Source: Chondrus crispus (taxonomy: Eukaryota > Rhodophyta > Florideophyceae > Gigartinales > Gigartinaceae). From it: 64,000 bases of DNA. How positions within the stretch are numbered: the first letter of the stretch is position 1; the number at the start of each line of letters is the position of its first letter. The stretch is from the NCBI RefSeq assembly GCF_000350225.1, contig NW_005179320.1:1-64000 (forward strand). Direction: 5' to 3'. The notes below the pieces were generated by a model, which worked only from the letters and a program-made list of their open reading frames with translations, did not search any database and was not told where the DNA came from. The translations under genes and the position numbers were made by a program. Shown in pieces: positions 9,311-19,830 of the stretch.

Positions 9311-12300
9311 GCATTCAATTCTTGGAATTCTGGTTTTACTTTCAATGCAGATGGTACTGTACATGTAAAGGGAATATACATGCATTGCCGTACAACAGGG
9401 ATGACGTCGCGCGGTGAAACACACATCGCACGAACAAGGCGCGATGGGACGCCAACAAGGTCGCAAACCCCCCCTGCATAGTCGCCAAGGTTACCGTCAT
9501 CACACACCACACAGCACAGTTCACCCCGTTCCAAGTTGACGTCGGGCACATTTCTAAATTTTGCATTATTGCCGGACACCCACGCCGCCTCCGTTTGCCG
9601 CACGGCCAATGAGATGTCGGGAAGGGTGGCGGAATGAAAGTTGGAGGCGTTTTCCAATCCAATGGAATGGAAGCTGTGCTACCCCTGTACGGAGCTAGCG
9701 TTGCGCACCTGTATTTTGCGCTTCGCACCTCTTGCATTACGATTGGGGTCATACTCAATGCTAGCAACTTTATCTCTTACCCTTCGGTATATCATGACGG
9801 CCGATGATCTTGCGCTTCGCACTCGTAGATCTTGTGCTTCGTACTCGTAGATCATTACGGCCGATGATCTTGAGCGCGGTGTGACACGCAGTCCTCCCTA
9901 CTGTCCAACTCCCTACTCTTCGCCCAATGAATCTTCCACACAGACCCCACCGCAGCCTTCTTCCATCTCCCCCGTCCTCTTCCTCGGCGCTCCGAAAGGG
10001 GAAAGCGCAATTGCAAATCTTGCATTTACGAACGGGTACGATCACACTCTGGTCTTGCCAAAGAATCACGCACAAAGAGCAACGCTGCTTATCCGAGCAC
10101 CATTCGTCCTTGCAGCGTGCTGTGACATGAACACCTGAGGTGTGGAGATCAGACAGAAGCACGTTTCCGTTTTGGTAACTATCACGTACCTGTTCAAGAC
10201 TACGTATTGTACGACTCAGCTCTCTCGTCGCGTAAACACAGCGACTACAGACTACTCGCTTGAATCTTTTGTGGTTCCCGAAGACAGGTGCACATGGCTG
10301 CTGGTGAGCCCAAGCGCATCGGAAGTTGATAGAAGACAAACTACACCGTGTTTTGTGTGAGGGCTGCGAGGATTGCAATCATGCTTCGTAACCTTCACCC
10401 CTCGCCTCGCACAATCCACACGCTACCACAAGCATCTCGAAGCGACACACTTCGCTCCAAACCTCCACACTCTCAAACGGACACACCTTTTCCACAAAGC
10501 GTTCCACATACATCCCTTTCACTCGGTGTATCACACTCGCGCCAGCCTCCGCATAAGTCAAAACCTCCACACCCCCCACATCACACACATTCATATTCAC
10601 CTGCGCATGCATCCACACACGCATCTCAAGCACCCGCCCATATCCTGCCGCCCGAACACACACCCCGTCCGTCCGCGTGCCACAAACGGACTCTGCGTGC
10701 GCACGCAAACTAACCCGGCACTAGCAAACTCCCAGAAAGGCGCTTCCCGCCTAGCGAGGCGTGCAACGGGAGGCCCGGCGACACGAGTATATTTGTGTGT
10801 ATGCCGGTTTCGAAAATATGGGTGGGAGATGCCCAAGATGGGACGTTGCGCAGTGCAACAGACGCGCGCCAGAAGGAGGTGTGATGGGTGATGTACGCAA
10901 GTTTCGCGTATGCGGTATGATGCTGCATGAACCGCGCCTCGAATGACACCGCTCCGTTTTGTGGGGTGTGTACACCGCGGGAACGATCGCAGAACTTTCG
11001 CCACGCACGCAACCGCTCGTTAGGTGTGCGTAGAATGCACGTAGCACGGGGTATAGCATGTAGATTGCGAGCACGAGCATCACGGGCTAATGTTGCAGAG
11101 ACAAACGCATAACCCGACCTATTCCAATCCTGTCTACATGACGTGCCGCTCGGGCATGTTCGCGTTCGCGCTGAACTTTCTCCAGTTGCCTTCTCGACTT
11201 GACCCTCAACTTGCTCGCGCGCAAGATGCAACTGCGGTGACACGCGTCATCCGTGTACTGTACGCGTGGCCGTTTATGTGCATTGCTGTGCATTTCTGTG
11301 TGTTTCGATACAACCTGTGGCGACGATGATCCGCATGCATCTTCCCGGCTTCTTCTTGCGCTCCCTTCCGCTTCGCGCGAGTTTCCGAGCGATGAGCGAG
11401 CCGGCGAACGAAGTCTTCGCTACACCCGCGATGAAATGTACACACACCGCCATGCACCGTCGCGCTGCGCGCACCATGCTGGCAATTGCGCACGATACAT
11501 GTATCGCATCATGTCGAGCATATCCATCCATCCCATCTCCACACGCGTCGCACGCGGCGCATGCATGTCCGCATCCGGGTTACCATGCGAACTCTTGTAA
11601 CCTGACTTCAAACAAACCCGCATCGTAAGTTATCTCCGAGGCATATCCGTCTTCATGCTATCACGCATTGCATCGCCTGTGAAAAGCTCAATATGGATTC
11701 CGATCGCCACGCATCTTCCGCGGTTGCGAAATGCAAGGTGAGGGGAGGGGTGGCAGTGGGTGGCGGTGGGTGTGGATGTAGGGGAAATGCGTGCATTTTG
11801 GGGCCGTCTGGATGTGGGTGGGTTGAGGGGGAGGGGAGGGAGGAACAGAGTTATGGATGTGTGCGTGCGCATGGTGGATTGTTGTGGAGGATGTATTCAT
11901 ATCACTTGTGTCGCGCAGTCGACATGGATGTCATGTATTCGAGTCTCGAATTTCGAGATCTTCGGTGGTCCCATCCCAGGATCAATGGGCTGGGCGGACC
12001 GCCATGCATTACATTGCTTACACTACATGTCACCATTTCCGCATCTCCACTATCCAAGGTGGACACATTTATCCACCTGCGCGTCGGCCAGTGCGGGTGT
12101 GAAACTGGCGAGGGAGGATGCGTGCTCGGACATCGTGTCTCTTCTAGATGAATATGCCGCACGCGTGCGTGGGGCGGATGCTCCCGACCTACGTCTGGCT
12201 GTTTGTGTTCCCGACGAAGACGCCGCGCGCGTGTCTACTGCCGGCGCGGGCGGATATGTCCGTGAGAAGCAGTCGCGTGGGGAGGAATGCTCGGGCGTAC

Positions 12301-12888
12301 GACCTGCGCATGAGAGTGAGACACGGCACTGTGATGAAGCCATCGTAGACGGCGTGGCGCATGCCATACGCCTGCCCGCGTCTGCGCGCGCACAATCTGA
12401 AGCCGCAGAGCCAGACTCGCCCGCATGGACACCCACGCCCGAACGCAACCGGCTGAACAAAAGCCGTCCTTCATCTCCAGGGTATGCAGCTTTCCTGTCT
12501 TCCTAAGCACGCTTGTCGTTTTTACGCTGAGATCCGCGGCAGTTGCCCCGACAACCGTGAGGCACGATGTGTATCTCATTTCTGCCGCAAGTTTAGTTAT
12601 CGCTGCCGACGAGCAGGAAACAGCCCTGTGCTGGTCAGAAAGCACAATACTGTGCTCCGCCACCATCCCACTGCAACACTTCCTACCTATTCTTGCACTA
12701 CGCAGCAGCTACGCGCGGGCCGTTCCCCGTGCTTCGAGCCCTCCATGAACTGCAGTGGACCACTGTACTAAATGATGCACGACACCTGACGATGCATCGC
12801 GTGCGACACGCTGCTCATGACGTGTACAGATTCGTCTTCTGTATTACATCCGCTGGGTTTCGCGCGGAAATATTGCTTTTCTATGCCC
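9311..12888. other. 3.6 kb region without recognisable gene
   Basis: Many ORFs occur on both strands, but none has an ATG start together with domain resemblance or plausible composition; most are His/Pro/Thr-rich or Cys/Arg-rich products of CAC/CGC-rich DNA. Near 9790-9880 there are short direct repeats of CGGCCGATGATCTTG and CTCGTAGATC. The stretch 11,740-11,850 on the plus strand is a G-rich, GTGGGTGG-type simple sequence. The right edge borders the large transposase and may contain its terminal region. Confidence 0.3.
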
Positions 12889-15141
12889 TCACTTGCCACA
12901 GGAGAGCCCTTCGAGTCCACACAAATTATGGTCGTGGTCGAATATGACCATTTTCTCGCTGAAAAGTTTCATGTCTCTGGCAAAGCGCTCCTGGTCCTGT
13001 TCAACCAAATGAACGAACCTGTCGAGCCCCCCGGGTGTGTTAGAGTCCTTTTCAAACAGTTCAGATAAGACTACTGTGCGCAAAGCCTTGTTAGTCGGGA
13101 CCTGACCCCGCGCTTCCAGTATCGCCGTGACCTTATTTCTTACGTTTTCATCCAGCTTAAACAACTGTCTAATCGTTCGTGGAGGTCGAGGTTCGCCTTG
13201 CCATCGTTCCTTAAATATCTGGAGAGCATTTCTATACACTTGCAGTGCGTTGTGGCTGGGTAGTGTGACCGAGCGCTGGTACCAAGGGTCCGAACATATA
13301 TCTCTCGAGCCCATACATAGGTAGACCTCGCGTAGCAAGTCCAACACATTAACGGACTGGCCTATATCAGCGTATTTCAAAGCAACGTTCTTCATTGCTT
13401 CGTATGCTGCGGTTCCTCTGATGGTCGGGAACGGAGGTTCCGCGTATGTCGACGTCGGTACCCACGTCTGGGATTCGCGAGGCCCTCTCTGGAATTTTGC
13501 ATTCAGTAAATTGCGAGGCGCGTAACGGGCCTTTCTGTCATTCCCAGCTGCGAAATGGCTCACTGGTCTTCTAATGACCCAGTTCTCCGGGGCGCACTTT
13601 ACGCTCTCAATGCCGTAAATTGGCTCCCCGGAGTCCGAAACAGCACCAGGATTAAGCATACTGGGCGGCCAAGCCTGTTGTACAAGCCGCGATGATGTGT
13701 TCATCAACTCTGGATATCCATTCGAGCCCCGGAACGCCAGTCCGTTGAATCCAACATGCTTCGTAGTCCTCTGCGATACAACTCCCTGTCCGCTTGGCGA
13801 GAACGGTTGGTCCAGCGGGACCACCAAGGGAGGTACCACTGATTCATTTTGAGTTTGCGGATGCTCCGAATTACTTAGTGGAACAGAGGTCTGACTGTCA
13901 CCAGATAATTCGGACAAGTTGGCCGCAGGTACGTCGAAAAATCGCTCTTCGTACGCAAGTTCGTCCTGCGGTCGGCGAGTAGGGGAGGAGGCAGAGATCC
14001 GGACCATTCCTTCGGCAACAGGAAGAGCCGGACCGAGAAGATGCAATACGTCACAGGACAGTCTTTGTTTGGCGACCTGGCGGCATGCAGCAGCGAAGTG
14101 AATATTTCGTTTGGTGAAACCGAAATCCTTGGGGGGTTTGGTTTGATATCCCAAAGACTTAAAAATACCAGCAAAGTCCACGCTTCCGAGTGGGTTCACC
14201 GCAAATCCCCTAACGTTCCCGCTTCGGGAGTTTATCGATTCAAACTCACTCAGAAGGTCATCAATGCTGAGAAGGACGGACTTTTTCCGCCTGGTCTGCC
14301 ATTGTCCGAACAACATATCGGCTAACCATTTCCCATGGTTATTCTCCAGAAAAACGACTATTACAATGTCCGCCAGCCCTTGATCCACCATATATTGTGG
14401 CAACGCGATCGTTGTTAACCAATTTTTCCCCACAGCTGCGTTATCTGAAACGATTACTTTGATTGCCTCTCCCTTACACCGCAAAAGGTGATCAATCAAC
14501 ACCATTTCAATGATAGCTGAAGCATTTTTTGGTCCAGTTCCCTGTTCGTGGGAGAAAACAATAGAATCCTTCGTGACAGCGTTGACATGCGCATTGACGT
14601 TGAAGCGCCAGCGTGTAATATCTGCTGAAACGTTCACAGTAAAATGTGGCAAGTCGACCTTCGTCATGTCATCCTGGTGGGTGATCATGGCGTGGTTGGC
14701 CATAGAGTTCCACCCGTTTCCAATAAAATTTAGCTCGCGAAAACGATTTTCCACGGAGCGAAAGAAGTCGCCCCAAGACTTCACAGTTTTTCGTATTTCC
14801 GCATCGCGCCGGTTGTGAACTACGAATGTACTTAGTGCTTCTTGCTCTTGGTACTTTTTTGTGGCAAGTGCTGCAAGAAGATGGTCGCTCTCGAACTGGG
14901 TGTTCTGGTCAAAATCTTGGGTCCCGTCACCGAATTGTGAACGGTGCTGATGCTCCAGCTGTTTTGACTCGTAGTGGTACTGCAGGATGGCGTATCTCAA
15001 CGTCTTGCAATGAGGGCAAGCGTTGTGGTCCGATTGATTGAATTCTACGCGGCACCTTCTTGCCTCAAGATACCGATTTATCATTCTTTGTAGAGTTGAG
15101 TCTGACATCTGCTCGTCGACTTCGACATCCTCGTTTAACAT
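12889..15141 (-). CDS. Catalytic half of DUF7869-like DDE transposase
   Basis: The frame gives 750 residues from the ATG at 15141. A CxxC pair (NACPHCKTL, residues 40-48) matches the cysteines that precede the nuclease in this family. The RNase H-like core reads ITHQDDMTKVDLPHF (first Asp about 157/158), KVIVSDNAAVGKNW (second Asp 233) and ENNHGKWLADMLFGQWQ (third Asp about 275). This follows the family pattern DxAxQ..., DNxxxQNKN and GHTxxxxDxxFG, except that GHT is replaced by NHG and the Gln of QNKN by Gly. The C-terminal 350 residues are family-specific and of unknown role. Nothing breaks this half, so a selected or recently active copy is possible. Confidence 0.6.
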   Translation of the reverse strand: MLNEDVEVDEQMSDSTLQRMINRYLEARRCRVEFNQSDHNACPHCKTLRYAILQYHYESKQLEHQHRSQFGDGTQDFDQNTQFESDHLLAALATKKYQEQEALSTFVVHNRRDAEIRKTVKSWGDFFRSVENRFRELNFIGNGWNSMANHAMITHQDDMTKVDLPHFTVNVSADITRWRFNVNAHVNAVTKDSIVFSHEQGTGPKNASAIIEMVLIDHLLRCKGEAIKVIVSDNAAVGKNWLTTIALPQYMVDQGLADIVIVVFLENNHGKWLADMLFGQWQTRRKKSVLLSIDDLLSEFESINSRSGNVRGFAVNPLGSVDFAGIFKSLGYQTKPPKDFGFTKRNIHFAAACRQVAKQRLSCDVLHLLGPALPVAEGMVRISASSPTRRPQDELAYEERFFDVPAANLSELSGDSQTSVPLSNSEHPQTQNESVVPPLVVPLDQPFSPSGQGVVSQRTTKHVGFNGLAFRGSNGYPELMNTSSRLVQQAWPPSMLNPGAVSDSGEPIYGIESVKCAPENWVIRRPVSHFAAGNDRKARYAPRNLLNAKFQRGPRESQTWVPTSTYAEPPFPTIRGTAAYEAMKNVALKYADIGQSVNVLDLLREVYLCMGSRDICSDPWYQRSVTLPSHNALQVYRNALQIFKERWQGEPRPPRTIRQLFKLDENVRNKVTAILEARGQVPTNKALRTVVLSELFEKDSNTPGGLDRFVHLVEQDQERFARDMKLFSEKMVIFDHDHNLCGLEGLSCGK

Positions 15142-15165
15142 TCTCCTCAGCAGCTTTCGTAGCTT

Positions 15166-16521
15166 CTATTTGGTGTTGATCTCAGGGGAGTATACTCGGC
15201 ACACGTTCATACCATGGCCTCCAGCCGGATCCGCACGAAGAACCATGTCCAAATTATTTTCGACTTGTTCACGGACGTGGTCCGGGTACCTGTTCATTGG
15301 GTGCATTTTGTGGGTACGGTAGCCTTGCACTCCTCCCTCAATAAAGGACCTGTGCTCAATTTTGGGGTTGGAGCACATGGCTTGGAGAGCCATACGCACA
15401 TCCGAAATGTGCCCTTTGGACACAGTATACAACGCAGAGAGAGCAGCGTCGCACACTTTTGTCGGGGCGTTGGAAAGCGTGCAGAACATTGCATTAAGGA
15501 GGAATCTGTTCTCCTTTCGCCGCGGGTTGAGCTCCTTCGAGCATTTCGAAAATTCTCGGTACTCGCTTGTTAAGAACACAATATTCAGAGCGCTTAGACA
15601 AGGCTCACTACACCCACAATCCCAGGTTGGTAGTTCTTCGATTGGGGGATACCCTGCTCGATCTTCGACACGACGACGCTGACGTAACCGGGTACCTGCA
15701 TCGTCAACGATGCAGGAAAGCTCTATCTCGGTGGCCTCCCCAGACTGTTTGCCTGTGCTCGGTATTTTCTTCCTCCCGTAAAGAAATTTTTTTGAGACGC
15801 CCAGCAAGCAGCAAATCGCTTCCGTGCAGAGCTTCTCCGAGGGACATTTCGTGCCACTCGGTGCGTCCTCCTTACCGTAGAGAAACGGTAGAACTCGCAC
15901 GACGAAGTTTGCGAATTTTCGCAAACCTTTTTTTCGGTCTGTCGAGGCAACGTCCGCACTAAACCCACCTTCTCTCTCTTGTCTGGATGGTGCGTAAAAG
16001 CCAATGTACGACCCACCAATACCGCGTCGTCTCGTGTCAACAAGATCGGTAATAGGTGCGATAGACGAATGTAATCGTTCCGCAATTTCCTGAATTAGGC
16101 GAATCTCTTCGAAGAGTCGAATCTTTACAGGGTCGATTGCGATGGAGGCAAAACAAAAACGACTGCAGCAGTGCCATATGGATGTCGGAAACACGTCCTT
16201 ATAAGCACGGTAAGCGGCCTGCGCCCTTTTCTCTGTATTCAAAAGCTCTGCAGCGCCACGATTAATGACACTGGTAGATGACAGCGTCAATTCTTTACTT
16301 CCTCCCCCTGCAGAAAAGACATCATGGTATGGTCCTCGCTGTGCCCACTCAACCAGAAACTTACATATCGACCTTCCAGCATTGAGGTCGCTCTGCCAAT
16401 CGATCTCCCTTCCACCAAACTGAGATTCTAAATCAGACGAGTTCAGGTCATTGAGGTACTCCCATGCTTCTTGTGGAGCATTACGAGCAAGAGACATGCG
16501 ACGATCCCTTGACTGACTCAT
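15166..16521 (-). CDS. N-terminal half of DUF7869-like transposase (ends at TAG)
   Basis: The ATG at 16521 (MSQSRDRRMSLARNAPQEAW) gives 451 residues; the frame is open to 17100 but only from a TTG, with Ser/Pro/Arg-rich composition typical of upstream DNA. The middle part contains SEKLCTEAICCLLGVSKKFL, which resembles the CKKFFLxTLGIS segment ahead of this transposase type. A Cys-rich patch WDCGCSEPCL could bind zinc. Near the C-terminus are HRSFIEGGVQGYRTHKMHPM and NRYPDHVREQVENNL. It ends in SPEINTK followed by TAG, and the same frame continues into the catalytic half. Either one nonsense mutation has split a single gene or the stop is read through; the sequence alone cannot decide. Confidence 0.6.
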   Translation of the reverse strand: MSQSRDRRMSLARNAPQEAWEYLNDLNSSDLESQFGGREIDWQSDLNAGRSICKFLVEWAQRGPYHDVFSAGGGSKELTLSSTSVINRGAAELLNTEKRAQAAYRAYKDVFPTSIWHCCSRFCFASIAIDPVKIRLFEEIRLIQEIAERLHSSIAPITDLVDTRRRGIGGSYIGFYAPSRQEREGGFSADVASTDRKKGLRKFANFVVRVLPFLYGKEDAPSGTKCPSEKLCTEAICCLLGVSKKFLYGRKKIPSTGKQSGEATEIELSCIVDDAGTRLRQRRRVEDRAGYPPIEELPTWDCGCSEPCLSALNIVFLTSEYREFSKCSKELNPRRKENRFLLNAMFCTLSNAPTKVCDAALSALYTVSKGHISDVRMALQAMCSNPKIEHRSFIEGGVQGYRTHKMHPMNRYPDHVREQVENNLDMVLRADPAGGHGMNVCRVYSPEINTK

Positions 16522-17523
16522 TTTTGGTGAAATAGCAGTAAAGTTTCTCGAAGACTGTAGAGGTGGAGGTCGGAATTTGACGTTTTTGTGAGTTATAAAG
16601 GCGGAAGGATTACAAGGCAGCAATAATCGTTTTCGGGACAAGTTGGAGGCGGTAGAAATGGAGGTCGGCTGTGCTCGTCTTTTTGCGAGGAAAAGCGGGC
16701 GTTCAGGTCTAAAGTAGAAAAAGGCAGAGGTGTACAGATAGTGAGCAAGTGCGACCCTAGCAAAGGCACCAGTGGTGGATGTCAATAATGCAAGGCAACG
16801 AATTTGGAAGTCTGCGGTGACCTTATGTTCGCGAGTAGCGGCGGACCTCAAGGTCAACAGTGATAAATGGCGGAGGTGTGGCGGGGTGACCAATCGTGCC
16901 CACAGAAAGGCAGCGGGGTCGAGGATGAGAGTTATCGTCTCTGCAGGAACGGGGATAGTGGCGGGGATGGAGACGGCGGAATTGGTTAAGGAAAACGGAG
17001 ACGGAGTGGGTTGCGAGGCGGCGAGAGAGCGGGAGAAGTGCAGAGCGCGAATATAGAGAATTGTGGACTGATCGGCGAAGCCTTCGATGCCCAGAGACAA
17101 CTTCTAGTTTGAAGACGTTTAAACAATTGAACGGCAATCGATTTCGCAACTTTTGAAGAATTTGGAAAGTGGCTTCTGCACTATTCAAAATGTTCCCATT
17201 TTCCGAATATAGTTTCGCTTTGACATCCATCACTGTTCCAGTCGAATTACAGAGAACCAGGTATGTTCATCTGTTCCAACGTCGACCTGGAAGCGCACCA
17301 ATGAAATTTGAAGGATGAAATTGGAAAACAAATAAACTTTTATAGTGGACATGCAGCCAGAGATGTGGCCATCTCATGTTCCAGAGCCACTGTGCGACGA
17401 TTCCAAGGCCAAAACGTCTCACCATCTGGGTCGCATTTGGATGTATTCTCCTGATCGCGACTCTGCGAGTTAGGAACGGCCCTCATCTACAAGAGCGAAA
17501 TCTCTTCTAGTCTAAAGGTGTCC
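16522..17523. other. Upstream flank of the transposon and spacer
   Basis: The minus-strand frame stays open to 17100 but has no ATG beyond 16521. The plus strand carries no recognisable gene. The transposon promoter and right terminus should lie here, but I could not see a terminal inverted repeat. Confidence 0.3.
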
Positions 17524-18603
17524 TCACATCGCTATGTCAACCGTCATATTTCTTGGATACCTCACTCTAGATTTAGCGTTCACGTTGGCAGTATACACAA
17601 TATTCGGCCTGATCATCTGGAAGCATACATAGGCATATGTGCTCCCGCCGCCAATAAACTTTGTGGCCTTCCCGGCGCACTGTTTCAGTGCTGCGGGATC
17701 ATTCTTTGTAAAAAATCTTGCCCCCGGAAACTGGCCTTCAATGTGCTTCTTCCCAGTGAGATCTGTGACAATGAGCAGCGATGAGGGCGAGACCTTGCCC
17801 GAAGAAATGAGTCGATGCACAGCATGGTAGTGCACCTGCTTGCTCACACGCTGCCTCCGGTCGCGGGCGATGTCGCCGTAGCGGTAATGGAAGACGGCGT
17901 CGATGCCAGTGCAGTTCAGCGGATGTTCATCCCTCACCTTGAGGTTTTGAACGAGAAACGCGGTAGTGTTGTATCGATTCTCATAATCTCTCAGGTCAGG
18001 GTTGATGACGTGAATGGTGCGGCAAGATCCGAGGCGGTTCAAGGGGACATCTCCCTCCCCCTCCATCCAATACTTCCAGCCTGTTTTCGTGAGAACGGTC
18101 TTGACGCGGCACGCAGAGGGCCCCCAAGGCAGAGCCGCGGAGCATTTCGGGAAGAACTGGCGGACGTAGTATCCATGTGTGGATTTGATACCAGGGACCT
18201 TAAGGCAGCTGCCGAGCTGATGTGTAAGCACTGTAGTCTTGCGCAAGTGCATGAGCGCAGCGCCGAGCCCCTCCGTAGTGAGGTCCTTCTGTGTTACGTA
18301 GAGCGGGGCTTTGAAGTCTGTGGGGAAGACGCCGAGGAGGGAGACGCTGATGATTGCAAAGGCCGTCAACAAGGCCAGTGAACAGGTGAGGGCGGGAGGA
18401 AGTGTGCTTCGCTGCGGGCGCGGAGCCATGGCAGGCGGCAACGGCGGCCGAAGGTAGCGCATATCTGCGGGGGGACGTGAACGGCGTCGATGGAGAGAGC
18501 ATTTGGAAGCGTGGGGCTGTACGCTAGAGAAGATCCTGCCTTGTTGGGCGTGGGCCGGACCGCATAGCCCTGTGGTAGAGCCCTGTGAGGTAGAAGTGAA
18601 CAT
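17524..18603 (-). CDS. Type II membrane protein, glycosyltransferase-like (GT11/GT23-type pattern)
   Basis: The 359-aa frame starts at the ATG at 18603; in-frame Met at residues 48 (18462) and 59 are alternative starts. A single hydrophobic segment (LTCSLALLTAFAIISVSLLG, about residues 69-88) after a Pro/Arg-rich tail indicates a type II signal anchor, as in Golgi glycosyltransferases. The lumenal part has DAVFHYRYGDIARDRR, recalling the HxRRGD nucleotide-sugar motif of fucosyltransferase-type folds. It also has LLIVTDLTGKKHIEGQFP and FIGGGSTYAYVCFQMIRP, the latter placed like the SxFxxW motif of that fold. Several NxT sequons are present. I recognise a general resemblance rather than a firm family. 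The short Met48 or Met59 start would give a more usual cytoplasmic tail. Confidence 0.55.
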   Translation of the reverse strand: MFTSTSQGSTTGLCGPAHAQQGRIFSSVQPHASKCSLHRRRSRPPADMRYLRPPLPPAMAPRPQRSTLPPALTCSLALLTAFAIISVSLLGVFPTDFKAPLYVTQKDLTTEGLGAALMHLRKTTVLTHQLGSCLKVPGIKSTHGYYVRQFFPKCSAALPWGPSACRVKTVLTKTGWKYWMEGEGDVPLNRLGSCRTIHVINPDLRDYENRYNTTAFLVQNLKVRDEHPLNCTGIDAVFHYRYGDIARDRRQRVSKQVHYHAVHRLISSGKVSPSSLLIVTDLTGKKHIEGQFPGARFFTKNDPAALKQCAGKATKFIGGGSTYAYVCFQMIRPNIVYTANVNAKSRVRYPRNMTVDIAM

Positions 18604-19188
18604 TGTTGTTCGATTTTCGATTGTGAAAATTATAATTGCGAAAACCTGGAATTCATGGAGAAATTTAGAGAAGGAAGTTACGTGCCCTCAACCTCTCCCA
18701 CCACTCACAACTCGCCATCACTAACATGCTAATCATTCCAGTTGTTGACAACATTCCATTTTTCACAATCGCTTCAAACAGCCCTGATCTCATTCATGGC
18801 TTTCAAGAGCCGTTCCTAAAAACTCGCAGTCCATCAAAAATTGCGCTTCTCTTGACTTACAGCAGTGCGTATCTCCCGGGCCTTTAAATTTGAATTTTTC
18901 GAGAAAAGCGTTGTAAATGGAAGTACACCTGATCACAGTATTTAACCTGGGCCGGGTTAATTTTGAAGCTCATATTTCCAGATGCACTCATCAAATAATC
19001 TACTGTAGACGAATATCATCAGGAAATACGATAAGCAGAGGAAAATGGCTGGTCATGTGACCAGCCTACTGTAACTGTATCTCGTACTCAGATACAGCTA
19101 CAACAGGGTACCCTGAGTGTATTTGTGTCGGTGGATAACAGAAATTATACACCAAAACCTGTGGTATACACCAAATACTTTGGACATA
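18604..19188. other. Spacer without recognisable gene
   Basis: These 585 bases upstream of the membrane protein gene contain no supported ORF. They include a palindromic ACAGTAT-type sequence near 19,060-19,100 and border the pogo-type MITE at 19189. Confidence 0.3.
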
Positions 19189-19727
19189 CAGTGGAGACCA
19201 CGATATAAGAGCACCCTGTGCCAACCCCTTCATACTGCTCTTAATCCGAGGTTGCTACTATTCAAGAATCCCGCACAGGATGCCCATTTTACTCCTTAGA
19301 ACGCTGTAGCATCTCACCAATAAGCAGTTGCCTGGACCCGTGCTGCGACCAATTCCAAAACGCTTCATCACAGAAGAGGCGCTCGCGCCATTTTGAAGAC
19401 AACGCGCAGCCTCGGTTTTTTCTCTTTCAACGAAAGGCGCTTGCGCCTCTTCAGCGAGCCGTGAGCCACCGGTGGAAAGTGAGAGGTCATTTCGGAGCAC
19501 CGTATTGATCCGTGCGTCGGAGAAATGGAACAGGCGGACTGTGGGCGAGACTTCTGAGATGCGTTTGAAATACCAGGCGAGAAAGGGACTGTGTGATTGG
19601 AATTACAGTGTTAAATGGTGCTTGAAGTTATGATACCGTGCCAAGCGAAAACGGTGCTCTTACTGCGAGGTCGTTCTTATTCGAAGTGCTCTTATATCGG
19701 CCCCCCCCCCCCCCCCCCCCCCCCCTG
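19189..19727 (-). mobile_element. Pogo-type non-autonomous element with TA target duplication
   Basis: The element starts CAGTGGAGACCACGATATAA and ends ...TTATATCGG, C-tract, CTG; the outer bases are TA on both sides (19187-19188 and 19728-19729), the target duplication of Tc1/mariner/pogo elements. The terminal repeats share CGATATAAGAGCAC (19201-19214 and 19686-19699 in inverse). Inside, on the minus strand, a short frame reads CLQNGASASSVMKRFGIGRS, which is the helix-turn-helix at the N-terminus of pogo/CENP-B transposases. It is therefore an internally deleted derivative of an autonomous pogo element that kept part of the DNA-binding domain. Confidence 0.75.
19701..19725. repeat. 25-base C homopolymer inside the MITE terminus
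   Basis: An uninterrupted run of 25 cytosines lies where the right terminal repeat of the pogo-type element should read TGGAGACCA in inverse, between the terminal CTG/TA and the CGATATAAGAGCAC block. It looks like an expansion within the terminal repeat. Sequencing length error is likely at such a tract. Confidence 0.9.
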
Positions 19728-19787
19728 TACCGCACCGCACTGCTAGACTTGGCCCATGGCAAAAGTTTAGCCAAATATGGGGATTTA

Positions 19788-19830
19788 CACCACTGCTAGA
19801 CTTGCTCTTAGAGCACGTCTAGCAGTGGTG
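19788..19830. repeat. Hairpin next to the pogo MITE
   Basis: Bases 19788-19801 (CACCACTGCTAGAC) pair with 19817-19830, and the loop itself contains a self-complementary GCTCTTAGAGC. A near-direct copy of the arm start (CACTGCTAGACTTGG) occurs at about 19738, at the edge of the MITE. Confidence 0.75.

Larger units (their letters stand above)
12889..16521 (-). mobile_element. Large DDE-type DNA transposon, DUF7869-like, one in-frame TAG
   Basis: Two long minus-strand ORFs (15166-16521 and 12889-15141) lie in exactly the same reading frame and are separated by one TAG at 15166-15168, with eight sense codons between the TAG and the next ATG. Together they span 1211 codons. The upstream half carries the Cys-rich N-terminal part and the downstream half the RNase H-like catalytic part of one transposase type. 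Terminal inverted repeats were not found by eye in 12.6-12.9 kb or 16.5-17.5 kb, so the true element limits are unknown. Confidence 0.65.

Noticed and set aside
9770-12666. Many ORFs of 60-250 codons on both strands, e.g. 10348-10713 and 11760-12506
   Set aside because: They overlap each other in all frames, mostly lack an ATG or begin from TTG/GTG, have low-complexity His/Pro/Thr or Arg/Cys composition and show no domain.
19258-19500. 80-codon minus-strand ORF as a host gene
   Set aside because: Its helix-turn-helix and position inside TA-flanked terminal repeats show it is a remnant of a pogo transposase.
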